NCBI GenBank assembly: GCA_963932465.1
Contig: OZ010799.1
Span: forward strand, 282,916,083 to 282,980,082
Reading direction: 5' to 3'
DNA from: Maratus speciosus
Taxonomy: Eukaryota > Arthropoda > Arachnida > Araneae > Salticidae
DNA: 64,000 nucleotides
This document shows, piece after piece, positions 13,008 through 23,439 of this stretch (position 1 is the stretch's first letter; the number at the start of each line of letters is the position of its first letter). The position numbers and the translations under genes were made by a program. The notes under the pieces were generated by a model. The model saw only the letters and a list, made by a program, of their open reading frames with translations, had not been told where the DNA came from and ran no database searches.

Positions 13008-13521
13008 TTAACCCTTAAATGCCGTGTGTTGCCTTTTGGCAACATACCCAATTTAGGCTTTTAAAATACTATTAGAATAATATTGAAGCTATAATACCTA
13101 ATGTTGTCAATGAAATACATTCTGAAAATATTGTTAAATCGATTTTCAACATGTAGATGGCAACACTTGTGCTTTTTAAGAATAAAGATATATTTATTTT
13201 TTCAGTTGTTGCTGTTCTTTTTGTTTTGTTTGAAAGCTTGCAAAATACCCTATTTCGTTCTGTAGTGAGCAAGTATAATTTATTTCTTACCATAGTTCCT
13301 AAAATTTTTGTGAGTTTAATATTCTAGAATTTTATCAAGGAAAATTATTTTTTCAATTAAAGACTAGTATTGCCGATTAGTAAAAAACTGTTTTTTGCCG
13401 AAAACCATACTTAAAACAAAATATGACTTTTTTAAGTTTGTTTCCCATAATTTATTTAAAAAATGAAAGCCAAAAAACATTATTAAAATGATTTTTGAAA
13501 AATCAGGCATTTAAGGGTTAA
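13008..13521. mobile_element. 514-bp TTAA MITE with a dated empty site
   Basis: Bounded by TTAA on both sides, with 12-base inverted termini CCCTTAAATGCC and GGCATTTAAGGG. It sits inside repeat copy A; copy C carries the uninterrupted sequence (AGATTATTTAAAATAA at 18331), so the TTAA duplication is demonstrated within this window. An interior minus-strand open frame (13072-13293) has no known motif. I infer a piggyBac-type non-autonomous element, a different family from the one at 5206, 9990 and 55627. Confidence 0.9.
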
Positions 13522-13866
13522 AATAAAGCTAATCCAATTTATTAAATGTATTAACCTACTTTGTCCACATTAGTCTATGTGCATATAAAAGGCATTGACA
13601 TATAAGGTAGATTTTTTTTCCTTGTACATATATACTTCATATGTTTTCTGGAAGAACAAATTAATTTTTTTCTATATAAATCAATTATTCATAGAATTTT
13701 AAGTAATAGCATCGCCGCATTTCCAACTTTTTTTCTAATTTTTCCCAAGTTAGTTAAATTAGAAGTAGAACTAAAGATTCTTAGCTAGTATTCAAGAACC
13801 ATTCATAGGCCTTTATAAACCATTCAGGCAGCACGCCTGCTCAAAGGTTGCGACATAAATTATAAA

Positions 13867-14380
13867 CAGCATCCCAAAAGTAACAGACACATTTTAAAAT
13901 TCAATATACAATCAATCAATTGTCGTACAGGAGTGCGGTTTGCACTAAAATGTTTCTCACGATGAAAAGTTTTCTTCAAGCTAATGACAATAATTAATTT
14001 CAAATTTCGATCATAGATGACTCTACTTGCCCGTATGTTTAGTTTCAAACATGTGTTTCTTTCTTCCGATATTCAGACTAGTTTTGACGCTGTATCACAG
14101 AAATATCGACTACCATTCTCATTACCTTTGTCAGTTGTTGTTTTTCATTCCCAGCGTCAAACCTAACCTGTAAATCAGAAAAAAAAACCGCATGTTTGAA
14201 ACCAAACATACGAACACTTTGTGCCATCTATGATCGAAGTTTGGAACTAATTATTTTCATTCGATTGAAGAAAATTGTTCATCGTGGGAAGCATTTTACC
14301 CCAAACAGTATTCCTGTACTGCAATTATTTGATTTTATATTGAATTTTAAAATGTGTCAGGGACTTTTGGGATACCCTGT
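13867..14380. mobile_element. fold-back MITE with CAGGGTATCCC-type ends
   Basis: Left arm 13867-14052 and right arm 14192-14380 are near reverse complements. The right end reads GGGATACCCTGTA and the left end CAGCATCCCAAAAG. Shared inner blocks include CATTTTAAAATTCAATATA and CTATGATCGAA. TA flanks the right end, which fits Tc1/mariner-type mobilisation. Matching short open frames on the two strands (containing IYDR, LILNFKMC-like strings) arise from the palindrome and are not genes. Confidence 0.82.
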
Positions 14381-14507
14381 ACTTATGGTACGTGCAAGTA
14401 GTACGTGCGTGCAATATTGTGTACGCTGTCTTGACACTAATCAATTGATATTTGAATACAGCTCCTCATCTTTTTTATTCCTTTTGGGAACATCTGTTTT
14501 CGACCTT

Positions 14508-15785
14508 TATCGGTCAATATCAACACAGGCAGTTTGTGTACTTTCAGGAGTTCCTCCAATCGAAGTAGAAACAACTGGCTTTATGTTTTGAAGTTCAGAA
14601 TAATGATGGTTCAGATTGGATAGAAGATGTTTATGTTTCAACAGATCGTTTGATGAAAAAAGTTTATACTTTTCACTATCCCTACTTTTATTATGATCAT
14701 CATGTCAATTTCGTACGTGCTATTACTGAGAAGGTCCCTTTGTACAACCACCCAGTTTTATATACAGATGGTTCTAAGATGCCTACGGGCGTTGGAGCGG
14801 CTTTTGTGGTATTTTTGAAAGAAGATATTATCTTTGAGAAGAGAATTAGACTTAAATTATTTAATACGGTATACCAGGCTGAATTTACCGCCTTAGATTC
14901 CGCAATTGAGTGGTGTAGAGACTCCTCATACAGTGTATTCCACATTTATACAGACAGCTTGTCCTCAGTTCAAGCGCTTCAAAATCTTTTTCCAACGGAC
15001 GAAATTCTTTTTAATATTTATACGAATTTACGATTACTGCATAATAAAACTATTAATATAGGCTGGATTAAATCCCACGTTGGTTTCGTCGGAAATGAGC
15101 GCGCAGACTACCTTGCCAAATCAGTCACTGAGACTGGTACATTTGATGCTGAAATAAACATTCCTATCCCTGTTTCGTTTGTGAAACAGTTCTACAAAAG
15201 CAATATTATTAAAATTTGGCAGAACGAATGGTCTTATAGCGATAAGGGAAGAGACACGCATAGTATTATTAAAAGTGGATACCTCATTTTTGTGCTTCTC
15301 GCAAGTCCATGCCTATTTTATATCTGCACATGGGGCATTTCCTAGTTATCTTTATAAAAGGGGAAAACGTCAGAGTGATAAATGCCTATGTGGAAACATC
15401 GGTGATGTCAAACACTATCTGTTTGGTAAATGTCCATTGATGCCTACTTCATTTAACTTTATCAGTAACCGGACACTTAGCTGGAACATGCGTAACATAC
15501 TGTTCTCGAAATCAAATTATCACAGACTCAGACTTATTTACAACGAACTAAATAAACATTTTTCGTTTATAAAATATAAATTTTGATTTTTAATCTTTGT
15601 TTTATTTTAACCACTTTTCAAGCACCAGGGCGCTCTTTGTGAGTTCTACTTTATTTTTGTCATTGTATTTCATGGGCTATTCCCCAGCTGTGGTTTTGCA
15701 GGTCGCAGAGGGAACTTTTCTGTCAGGGGTTCATGCCTATGCCATTTTTGGTTGGCTCCCTGGCAGAGTGATCCTGATCCTGATC
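14508..15785 (+). mobile_element. 5'-truncated LINE (I/Jockey/R1-type) with 14-bp TSD
   Basis: The insertion is flanked by a perfect 14-base direct repeat, CTGTTTTCGACCTT, at 14494-14507 and 15786-15799. It begins in the last part of the reverse transcriptase domain, continues through RNase H and a Cys/His tail, then a 200-base 3' region ending in tandem GATCCT hexamers instead of poly(A). Simple-repeat 3' ends are typical of I/Jockey/R1-group elements. Truncation from the 5' end and the target duplication indicate target-primed reverse transcription. Confidence 0.9.
14509..15586 (+). pseudogene. LINE ORF2 C-terminus: RT tail, RNase H, zinc-like tail
   Basis: The 5' part reads STQAVCVLSGVPPIEVE, the segment just before RNase H in arthropod LINE polyproteins. 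A one-base frameshift near 14589 leads into an open frame containing a complete type-1 RNase H domain. Numbering from the ATG at 14650, the catalytic residues are D40 (YTDGS), E78 (QAEFTALD), D102 (YTDSLSS), H143 (KSHVGFVGN) and D153 (ERADYLAK). A second frameshift near 15300 moves to the frame with CLCGNIGDVKHYLFGKCP, a Cys-Cys-His-Cys tail, ending at the stop at 15586. Reverse transcriptase core and endonuclease are missing, so it is dead, though RNase H itself looks well preserved and the copy may be fairly recent. Confidence 0.9.
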
Positions 15786-15799
15786 CTGTTTTCGACCTT

Positions 15800-16435
15800 A
15801 TTCTATCGACGATAATTTTCAGAAATTTCAAGCTATGTTTTTGAGGTTGTCACAAAAGTTGCTCTATACACTTAGCTAATGCATTATGCCCATTAATTTT
15901 GATTGCATTCGTGCATGCGCAGTGAAACATTTTTTAGTAAATCTACTCATTTTTCAACAATTTTTATTATTTTTTAATTCTGATTGCAAAGTGTAATGCA
16001 AAATGTTATTTGTCATATTTTCTGAAAAGGAATTTTTTTTATATTAAGAAATCTGCAAATTATGAGCAAAAAACATTGCAAAATATTGGACTGTTTTTAT
16101 AAAAATCTTAATTTTTCTACTAGCATACATGCTATCCTCGTACAAATGAACACAGTTTATTACAATAGCCTCTTAATCATATTCCACAGTTTGAACGCTT
16201 TTGTTACATTGGTTTTTACAGTCTTATCCAAAACATATTCATTCTTTTTTAACTTGTTGACGGTCCCGTATGGAGTTTCTTGAAAAAAATCTTCGCGGAA
16301 ATATATGACCTATACTATACTGTTTACACACCTGGGTTTTCAGGTTAATTCCTCGTTTATTTGTCTAGATATTTACCAAAACGTCTAAAATTGCAAGTGA
16401 CCAATAATCATTGGCCATGTAGTGTAATTCTCAAA
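15800..16435. other. non-coding DNA inside the disrupted repeat copy A
   Basis: Sequence between the LINE and the tail of repeat copy A. Open frames at 16062-16283 and 16361-16555 are low-complexity with no recognised motif. It may be part of a further insertion that also includes 14381-14493, since neither stretch matches copies B or C. Confidence 0.45.
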
Positions 16436-16499
16436 ATTAGTACCTTAACTGCAAGAACATTCCTCAGTTCATTTCATCTCTTTAAAAAATGGTTTCTAC

Positions 16500-16909
16500 T
16501 ATTTTCAATACAGTACTTAATAGAGCGCTCTTTAATAAAATACAGTATACAATAAAGTACAATGTAACGATTGGACTTGTTTGAAAAAAGCTTTTAGCAC
16601 AGAAATAAAGAAAATATCTAGGAATTCTTTTATCGCGAAATGCATTAAAAGTAAAACTATTTTAATTTATACGTAGAAAGTTTGAATATATGAATGAAAG
16701 TAATTTCTCAATTATCTCTTGAAGTGTCGTTCTGATATAAAATATTTTATCATCATTAAATAGATTACTGCTGATACGGCATTTACTTCGGTTGAAAATG
16801 ATATAAATTAACTCTTCATTTTTCCCGAATAACAATTCCTACCTTTCTTTAACCACTTTTAGAATTTGTAAGTGATCAGAAAATCGAGGAGTAACATTTT
16901 TACGTGACT

Positions 16910-16951
<42 letters not shown>

Positions 16952-17681
16952 AGAAGGCAAGATATGAGTTGCAAATTTTCCTTCAAATGATCTCATTCAA
17001 CGGATACTGATATATTTCTTTATATATTTTCCCTTTATCTTTGAAATATATTTTTTTTATTAAAAATTTCTTTATTGACAGATTTTATTTTTGCATCTGG
17101 TTGATAATTAAGGTTAATAAACATCCCAGGCTCTTTGCATATAGCGGATTCCGCAATTAGGCTACGTCATATATATTGTTTTTCTTTATCTTTGAAGATG
17201 GCATGCCTGTCTGTCTCTAGACTAGTTACTTCTTATAAATTCGATATACAAAAGGAATAATTTGAAGATTATTTCAGATAAAGCTAATCCAATTTATGAA
17301 AAGTATTAACCTAGTTAGGCCATATTTATCTATTTGTATAAATAAAATTTACATATAGTATTTTTCTTGTCCGTTTACACTTTATACGTTTTCTGGGAGA
17401 CGAAATATATTTTTTTCTACTTAAGTCAATTATATTCAGAAGTTAAACTAACAGCATCGCCACATTTCTGTCTTTTTTTCTAATTTTCCAAACGTTAGTT
17501 AAATTAGAAGTAGAACGACAGATAGTTACGTAGTTTTTGAGAACCATTGATAAGCCTTTTTAAATCCTTCAGGCATCACGCCTGCGAAAATATTGCGTCA
17601 AAAATGGTACTTTATAAATCGTTCTCAAATTTGGCAACAAAACTATAAGAACGCAAAGTTTATTTCTCAATTTATTTCTTC

Positions 17682-17684
<3 letters not shown>
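16500..17684 (+). repeat. 1.2-kb ancient repeat unit, copy B
   Basis: Second tandem copy. It starts at the phrase CAATACAGTACTTAATAG and runs to CTCAATTTATTTCTTCAG. It contains a 38-T run at 16911-16948, where copies A and C have only about seven T, and a 138-base insertion at 17046-17183. A 39-A run (17685-17723) separates it from copy C. Confidence 0.88.
17046..17183 (-). mobile_element. 138-bp retroposed fragment with 13-bp TSD
   Basis: Flanked by the direct repeat CTTTATCTTTGAA at 17033-17045 and 17184-17196. Copies A (CTTTATATTTGAA near 12918) and C (CTTTATGTTTGAA near 18248) carry only one version, so they are the empty sites. Read on the minus strand the insert ends in AATAAAGAAA then an A-rich tail, as expected for a poly(A)-primed retroposon. 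The source sequence (containing GGATTCCGCAATTAGG) is not recognised: possibly a 5'-truncated LINE, a SINE fragment or a processed transcript piece. Confidence 0.78.
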
Positions 17685-17728
<44 letters not shown>

Positions 17729-17729
17729 T

Positions 17730-18960
17730 TTTAAATCAATACTCAATACAGTCTCTTTATTAAAATACAGTGCTTAATACAGTACAGCGTAACGAAAACG
17801 CTTGTGCTGTAAAATCTTTTATTAGCGCTCAAGTAAAAAAAAAAAATGTAGCATTTATTTTGTTACACAATACATTAAAAATGAAAAGATTTTAATTTAT
17901 GCGCAGAAAGTTTGAAATATCTGAAAGAAAGTAATTTCGTATCTCTTGAAGTCAGTTCTAATATATAATTATTTTATCATCATTAAATAGATTACTGCTG
18001 ATACGGCCTTTTTTCCGTTTAAGAATGATCTAAATTAACTCTTTTACCGAATACTTTTCAAGAATAAAAGTTCCTAGATTTTCTGTAACCTATTTTAGAG
18101 TCTATAAGTAATCGGAAAGTGGAAAATCGAGTAGTAACATTTTGCGTGACTGTTTTTTTCACTAGAAGGGAAGATATCAGTTACAACGTTTTCTTCAAAT
18201 GATCTCATTCAACAGAAATTAGGTATATTCTTTTATTTATTTTTTCTTTATGTTTGAAGACTGTATAATTGTCTGTATCGAGAATAGTTACTTCGGGCTT
18301 AATTCGGTCATCCAAAAAGGAATATTTTGAAGATTATTTAAAATAACGTTAATCCAATAAACGAAAACTAGTAACTCGTTCTAGCCACATTAGTATATAA
18401 ATCAAATTTATATGTGCAAACCTGCTTTGGCTTTCTGCTTTTTGGATACCAGTAATTTAGAACAAAAATTTTGTTTTGTTTAATTGGATTTAAAAAAAAA
18501 AACATTTTCTATAATAAAATAATGATATGCAAAAAGCTTGAAACTTGGCAACTCTGCATATGAGGCAGTTTTTTCCTTTTACATTTATACTCTTATACAT
18601 ATGTTTTTCGGGCGGAAAATTTATTTTTTCTATATAATTCAATTATATTTATAGGTTTAAATAATTAGCATAGCCGCATTTACAACATTTTTTCTAGTTA
18701 TCCACATATTGGTTAAATATTTTGATAAGCAGAAGAATTAGAATGAAATGTAGTTATGTAATTTTTGAGAACCATTGACAATACTTTTAAATCCAGGGAA
18801 CACCCGTGTAACTTAAAATATATATATATATATATCTTGCAAATACTTCTCAGCTTTGGCACTGAAACTATAAAAACATAATTATTATTCCTGAATTCAT
18901 TTCTTCCCTTCTGAGAAGACTAGTTTCTTCAAATTCCAATATAGTACTGTGTATCTTTAT
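17730..18960 (+). repeat. 1.2-kb ancient repeat unit, copy C
   Basis: Third tandem copy, from CAATACAGTCTCTTTATTAAAATACAG to about CAATATAGTACTGTG. It preserves the uninterrupted versions of the insertion sites used in copies A and B. Relative to those copies it has an extra block of about 140 bases near 18420-18560 (beginning CCTGCTTTGGC), and a TA microsatellite at 18819-18833. Confidence 0.85.
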
Positions 18961-19595
18961 CATGACCCGAGTGAAAGTAGATGACAAATTAATTAATCCA
19001 CCGTTTTAAAAATATTTTTAAAAAATTGTTTTTTAATTATATAATTGATATGTGTTGTGATGAATTATTATTCGTTGTACTATGGAGGCTCCGCGCCCCT
19101 GCTTGCTACGCTCACGAAGCCCCCGCTTAATCGTTTCACGATTGTGTTCGGTATCGCGAATCAGTCCCCTATTTTCTAGCCAACCCCCTACATAATTATC
19201 TCTCGTTTCCATTCTGGATCGGTTCGTGATTCCTTATTGTCTATGCATTCAATTTTTACATTCCAAACGCAGATGATCCCCCCCCCCTTTCTCATTAGTT
19301 AATGGAAATTATCTTCTTTCTGTAAAAATCACTTTTTCCTTTGACCCCTAAACCCCCCCCCCCAAAAAAAAAAAAAAAAAAAAACAGAAGCCTATCGAAA
19401 TGCAGAAGATTATTCCCTTTCCCCGCCCTTCCTATCTCAATTCTCTACTTTCATGGTTTTTGCCGAGCACAATTTCCGGTAAGAAAAGTCAGAAAGCTTT
19501 GACCAATCAGATGCGTTTCGCGGTATCTACACAGATTTTCATTGGTTTATTTCCAAATATTTTCGCACATTTCCAAATTGTTACTTTCTTTTATA
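18961..19595. other. non-coding stretch with GC-richer patch and C11A21 tract
   Basis: Near 19085 the text CTCCGCGCCCCTGCTTGCTACGCTC resembles, in degraded form, the TIR of the fold-back family at 20851 and 23833. A run of 11 C followed by 21 A lies at 19353-19384. An open frame at 19400-19609 has no recognised motif. Confidence 0.45.
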
Positions 19596-20357
19596 CTGGG
19601 TGTCCATAAACTCCTGCTACATACATTGGGGGTGATATAACACAAATAGACAAGCACAAATCACCATACAATCCATGGTCGGAATTCAAACCGTAAAGCG
19701 CTAGAGGGCGCCTCCGAGCGACCTCAATAAAAAGACTGTTCCCCGAAGCTGTCTTCATTCGTTCTGTGGATCATCAATGACATGGATGCGTATCCAAATC
19801 AGGAGAAGGCCGAGATGCATTATATGTATGGTACCACAGACGGCAATGCAAGGGAAGCCCAAAGGTTCTACCAGTCAACCGGCGAGCCCTCTCTCCCTAT
19901 TTGTCATGTCTGGACTTTTTCTTCTGGGGTCACATGAAGACCATCATCTACGATGACGGCCCCATAGATTCCGTTGAAGACCTTGTTGCCCGGATATCCG
20001 TATCTTCTGACACCATACGAGAGATACCTGGTGTTTTCGCCAATGTACGGCGGTCACTTCATTGACGGTGTAAAGCCTGCGTTACTGTTGGCGGCCGCAA
20101 TTATGAGCAGTTGCTGTGATGGGGGACGTACTTGTTGTTTAATTTCATTTTGTTGAATAAAATGTTTTCTTCATATTATCGGTTTCCTTTCATTCCATCG
20201 CTGTCTATCTTCTTTCTCCTCATTTTGTGCCACAGTATGTTTTGCGCTCTACATTTTTACGGTTGAGTTCCGACTATGGATTGTATGGAGATTTGTGCTT
20301 GTCTAGTTATGTTCTATCACCCCCTGACGCATGTACCATACGTTAAGGGAAACCCTG
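19596..20357 (+). mobile_element. 762-bp internally deleted DNA transposon
   Basis: Ends CTGGGTGTCCATAAAC and GGGAAACCCTG with TA outside each. Terminal inverted repeats of about 110 bases share GGGGGTGATA, TAGACAAGCACAAATC and CCATACAATCCAT. Between the arms lies a transposase gene whose middle has been deleted (separate entry). The arrangement is the classic origin of a MITE: an autonomous element shortened to its ends. Confidence 0.88.
19782..20119 (+). pseudogene. transposase relic: DUF4817-type head joined to C-terminal tail
   Basis: From ATG 19782 the frame gives AEMHYMYGTTDGNAREAQRF, an N-terminal helix-turn-helix of the DUF4817 type found on arthropod mariner-like transposases. After about 30 codons there is a junction (around 19880). 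The tail then reads LDFFFWGHMKTIIYD, SVEDLVARISV, IPGVFANVRRS and ends RNYEQLL-stop at 20117-20119. The tail contains one in-frame stop, a TGA where the family has CGA. The catalytic core between head and tail is absent. Overlapping open frames in this interval are in the wrong phase. Confidence 0.85.
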
Positions 20358-20850
20358 TATATAGAAGGACAGAGTTACACGTAAAAATATTTAGTAGAAC
20401 GTTTTCCAATTTGATCTAGAAAAGGGGTTGGGGAAGATATCCAATATATTCGCGGCAAAAATGTAGATAAATGGTTGAATGTTAAAATGATTTTATTAGC
20501 AAAGACAAAATTACAAAATGTTGTAAAATAAATATGGTAAAATTAAAAACACACAAAAATATCTGCAGAATTCGACTATACTTCTTGGCATAAAAGATGT
20601 TCCGGAAAATATAGAATATTAACGAAGAAATATATAGAATTAAACCAGAAAATAAACAAAAAAAAATAAAATAAACAAACAAACAAACAACAATAAACAA
20701 ACAAAAAACAAATAAAAATCCGAAAAATAAACTTAATCATTTAAAGAAAATAGTATTAGATATTTTTATCTGACTTTAAATACTGGAATTTTTATATTGG
20801 AACTTTTAGACTTTTTATTATTTGATATTCTTTATTTATAAAACCACTAG
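20358..20850. other. AT-rich non-coding stretch
   Basis: Contains an AAAC microsatellite around 20660-20712. A hydrophobic minus-strand open frame (20482-20700) is a translation of A-rich simple sequence and is not supported as a gene. Confidence 0.55.
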
Positions 20851-21150
20851 GGATCTCTGCCCCCTGCAAGCTACGCTCGCCAACCCCCGTTCAGACACCG
20901 CAGAATCTGAAAATCTAAAAATCTAATTGGTTTTTAAAATATTAGAGAAGATTAAATTATACTGAAAAAGCTGTGCAGATCTCCCTGTAAACGGGTTTCC
21001 ATTCAATTCCCTTTGATTGCAAAAATTTAACGGAGAATCAGTTGCTGTTAAGACATCCAATGGTTGTTTTAGTTTTTGATTAAAGAGGATCAGTTAAACA
21101 TTTGAAAAGAAGCTAAAATAAAATGAATTAATCATTCAGAGTCTTTGTCA
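20851..21150 (+). mobile_element. left-end fragment of CTAGGGGGCTCTGCC family
   Basis: Begins ACTAGGGATCTCTGCCCCCT then CAAGCTACGCTCGCC and runs parallel to the left half of the element at 23833 as far as the GAGTCTTTGTC block. It lacks the 291-base MITE that the 23833 copy carries, so it serves as that insertion's empty site. No matching right end is visible nearby, so it is truncated. Confidence 0.75.
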
Positions 21151-21279
21151 ACCAATATTTTAAAACAATATCTATAACAATAGCCTAAATCATGTGACTG
21201 TCATCAACAGTTCCGGGCGGAACACTTTTCTTTTTATACTCTAGGTGCCATTTTGATACTTTAATGTTATCCAGGCACA

Positions 21280-22560
21280 GGTGATAAGTCGCCAAATATT
21301 ATTCTATCCCCATCATTTCATCTATATTATAATATTTCAAGTCATCAAATGCCATAAACAAATACGATCTGATCCCATCGCCTTTCATATGAAAGTTTGG
21401 AACAAATGTCATATACGCCCATATTGGCGCGATTTTTTTCCAACGCCAATTTGGGGAACCCATCAACAGCATAAACAACAACATCCGGCTTACAATATCA
21501 AGCAAAATAACGATACTTTGGCGCCAGTTAAGTACCCGTTGCGTATATGACATTGGCGTCAGAAAAAAATCGCGCCAATATGGGGCCGTATATGACATCT
21601 ATGCCGAAAGAAAAAAAAGCCTTGTGAAAATCTCGCCAATATCTTCTTTTCAACTCGCCAGTTAGCATATTTTTTATTGTTCAAGTGGTAAATTAAAACA
21701 TTGATTTGAAGTTGAAATTAAATGTCATGGTTTGTTACATAATTTAATATTTCGCCAGATGTCATATACGCACCGCATGTTTGGCATGATTTTTTTTTTT
21801 TTTTAAACGAAAATTTGGTGAAATCCTCGTTTTCCAATACCAGTTACATGTGTATTTTTGGTACTACTTAGTTATCCCGTCGACAAAAAATCTATCGCGA
21901 ACTATAAGATTAAATGTCAGTAATGCTTGATCGTAAATGTCACATTCACTTCACTTTTAGCAAGTTATACGTGTTTACGTCATCAAGTGATTTTTATTTT
22001 GACGTTTTATTTTTATATTTATTAATGTTATACTAATTTATTTGTTCTTTCGTTATTTAAAATAAAAATTTTGTCAATCTGTACAATTTGGCGAGTGGTT
22101 TGGCGATTTATATAATTTGCGAAATTGGGTGACGGAATAACTACTACATTGTACCATATTTTTTAATTATTTTCTATTATTTTCAAAAGGAAATAGCAAA
22201 AAAATAATTAATTACTATAGAACAAAATAATTTATATAAATTTTAAAAAGAAATAAAATTAAATATATATTTATTATTAAATAAACAACAATAACCGGGT
22301 TACCATGTCTATCAAAATAATGCCATTTGTGCGCCAATTAGGTATCCCGGTGCATATATGACATCTGTGTCTAATATTTTTCTTTTCGTTTTGTTAAAAA
22401 GAAAAAAAAAAGAAGAAGAAGAAGTGAAAGCCATCAATTTAAATGTTTCATTTTTAAATGAAAGTTTTGTATTTAATAAAATAATAACGAAACACAAAAA
22501 AAGCATTGTTCTTAGCATAGATTTAAAGGAGGCCCAACTGTCGCCAAATTAATTTTAAAT
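21280..22560. repeat. cluster of nested inverted repeats with ATGTCATATACG motifs
   Basis: One pair of arms is 21405-21450 and 21549-21598 (ATGTCATATACG, ATTGGCGCGA). A second, wider pair carries GATGTCATATACGCACCG near 21759 and CGGTGCATATATGACATC near 22352. GCGCCAATT/GGCGCCAGTTAAGTACCCG phrases recur. The open frames at 21281-21598 on both strands are palindrome artefacts. I interpret this as two related fold-back MITEs with a third element (21860-22155) inserted. A GAA microsatellite lies near 22410. Confidence 0.65.
21860..22155 (-). mobile_element. ~296-bp MITE with GGTACTACTT ends, copy 1
   Basis: Reverse complement of the element at 24031-24321. Ends GGTACTACTTAGTTATCCCG and, at the right, GTGACGGAATAACTACTACA then GTACC, with a four-base insertion in the right terminus. 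Internal matches to the other copy include TTATTTGTTCTTTCG and AATTTGGCGAGTGGTTTGGC. No coding capacity. Confidence 0.8.
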
Positions 22561-23138
22561 AGTAACCTTTTCTGAATTATGAAAAAAAACTTCTGTTATG
22601 ATTAAAATTTGAGTTGCCATCATTAGAAAAAATGTATTTAAAGTTAGAAAAAAAATTAATATTTCGAAAACTAATTCGAATTTAAAAATTCTAATACCAG
22701 TTTTGAGATCTGTGGATCAACACGAATTTTTGGTGTTAATTTCATCGCAAAGTATTCCATATTTTAGGAGAAATCGCCGTGACACGAAATCAGTTGTTTA
22801 ATCAGTCGATTCAAAGAATCGATACTTTTCAGGCGTTTCATATATTCGTTTCATAAATTCGTTTCATTAGGATTTTATATATATATGGTAGATATGCATT
22901 TTTTTTTTCATTTAAAAATCGTACTTAACTTTTATAATAGAATATTTTTCTATATTTTTTTCTGCTTGAAATGTTATTAAAATTAATTTTATTTATTGAT
23001 TTATATAAATGCTTTTCTACCATAGTATTATTATTTTTATTATTATGTGTTATGTACGAAACACTTTTGTCGTATTCCAGCTGGTGTGTTGAAAGATTAA
23101 ATTTTATAATATAAAATCATATCGCAATTTTTTTTTTT
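22561..23138. other. non-coding stretch
   Basis: AT-rich sequence with short repeats such as TTCGTTTCAT (twice near 22850). No gene or recognised element. Confidence 0.5.
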
Positions 23139-23439
23139 TACCACAGAGCACATTGAAAATAAAAAGATTTATATTACGCTTAGAAAATTTGAAATCTGTG
23201 AATTGTAGTAAATTCTCAATTATCTATTAAAGTTTAGTTTAGAAATAAGACCTTTTTATCATCTTTAAATACACTACTGCTAATATGGTATTTACTTCGA
23301 TGAAAAATGACAGAAATAAACTTTACATTTATACCGAATAAAAGTTTCAACTACTGCCGATAATGCATTTATTTCGGAGAAATCCTTCTCTATATAAAAA
23401 AAAGTTTTGATTTAGAAATGGACCATTGAAAATCTGCAT
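23139..23439 (+). repeat. 1.2-kb repeat unit, fragment D left part
   Basis: Matches the start of the 12.5-19 kb repeat unit (AAATTTGAAATCTGTGAAT, CTCAATTATCT, TTTTATCATC, ACTACTGCTAAT). The homology resumes at about 25978 on the far side of the large fold-back, which therefore inserted into an existing copy of the unit. Confidence 0.75.

Larger units (their letters stand above)
12540..16500 (+). repeat. 1.2-kb ancient repeat unit, copy A (split by insertions)
   Basis: First of three tandem copies of a roughly 1.2-kb non-coding segment (B at 16500-17684, C at 17730-18960). Its own sequence is 12540-13007, 13522-13865 and a tail at about 16435-16500. Shared landmarks are ATTATCTCT, TTATCATCATTAAAT, GATTACT, GAGTAGTAACATTTTT, AAGATATGAGTT, GTTAAATTAGAAGTAGAAC and CACGCCTGC. 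A TTAA MITE, a fold-back element and a LINE were inserted into it later. Partial copies occur at 23139-26147 (split) and 38796-39090. Confidence 0.85.

Noticed and set aside
22358..22552. Lysine/glutamate-rich small protein
   Set aside because: Produced by an A-rich tract and GAA microsatellite, with no supporting domain.
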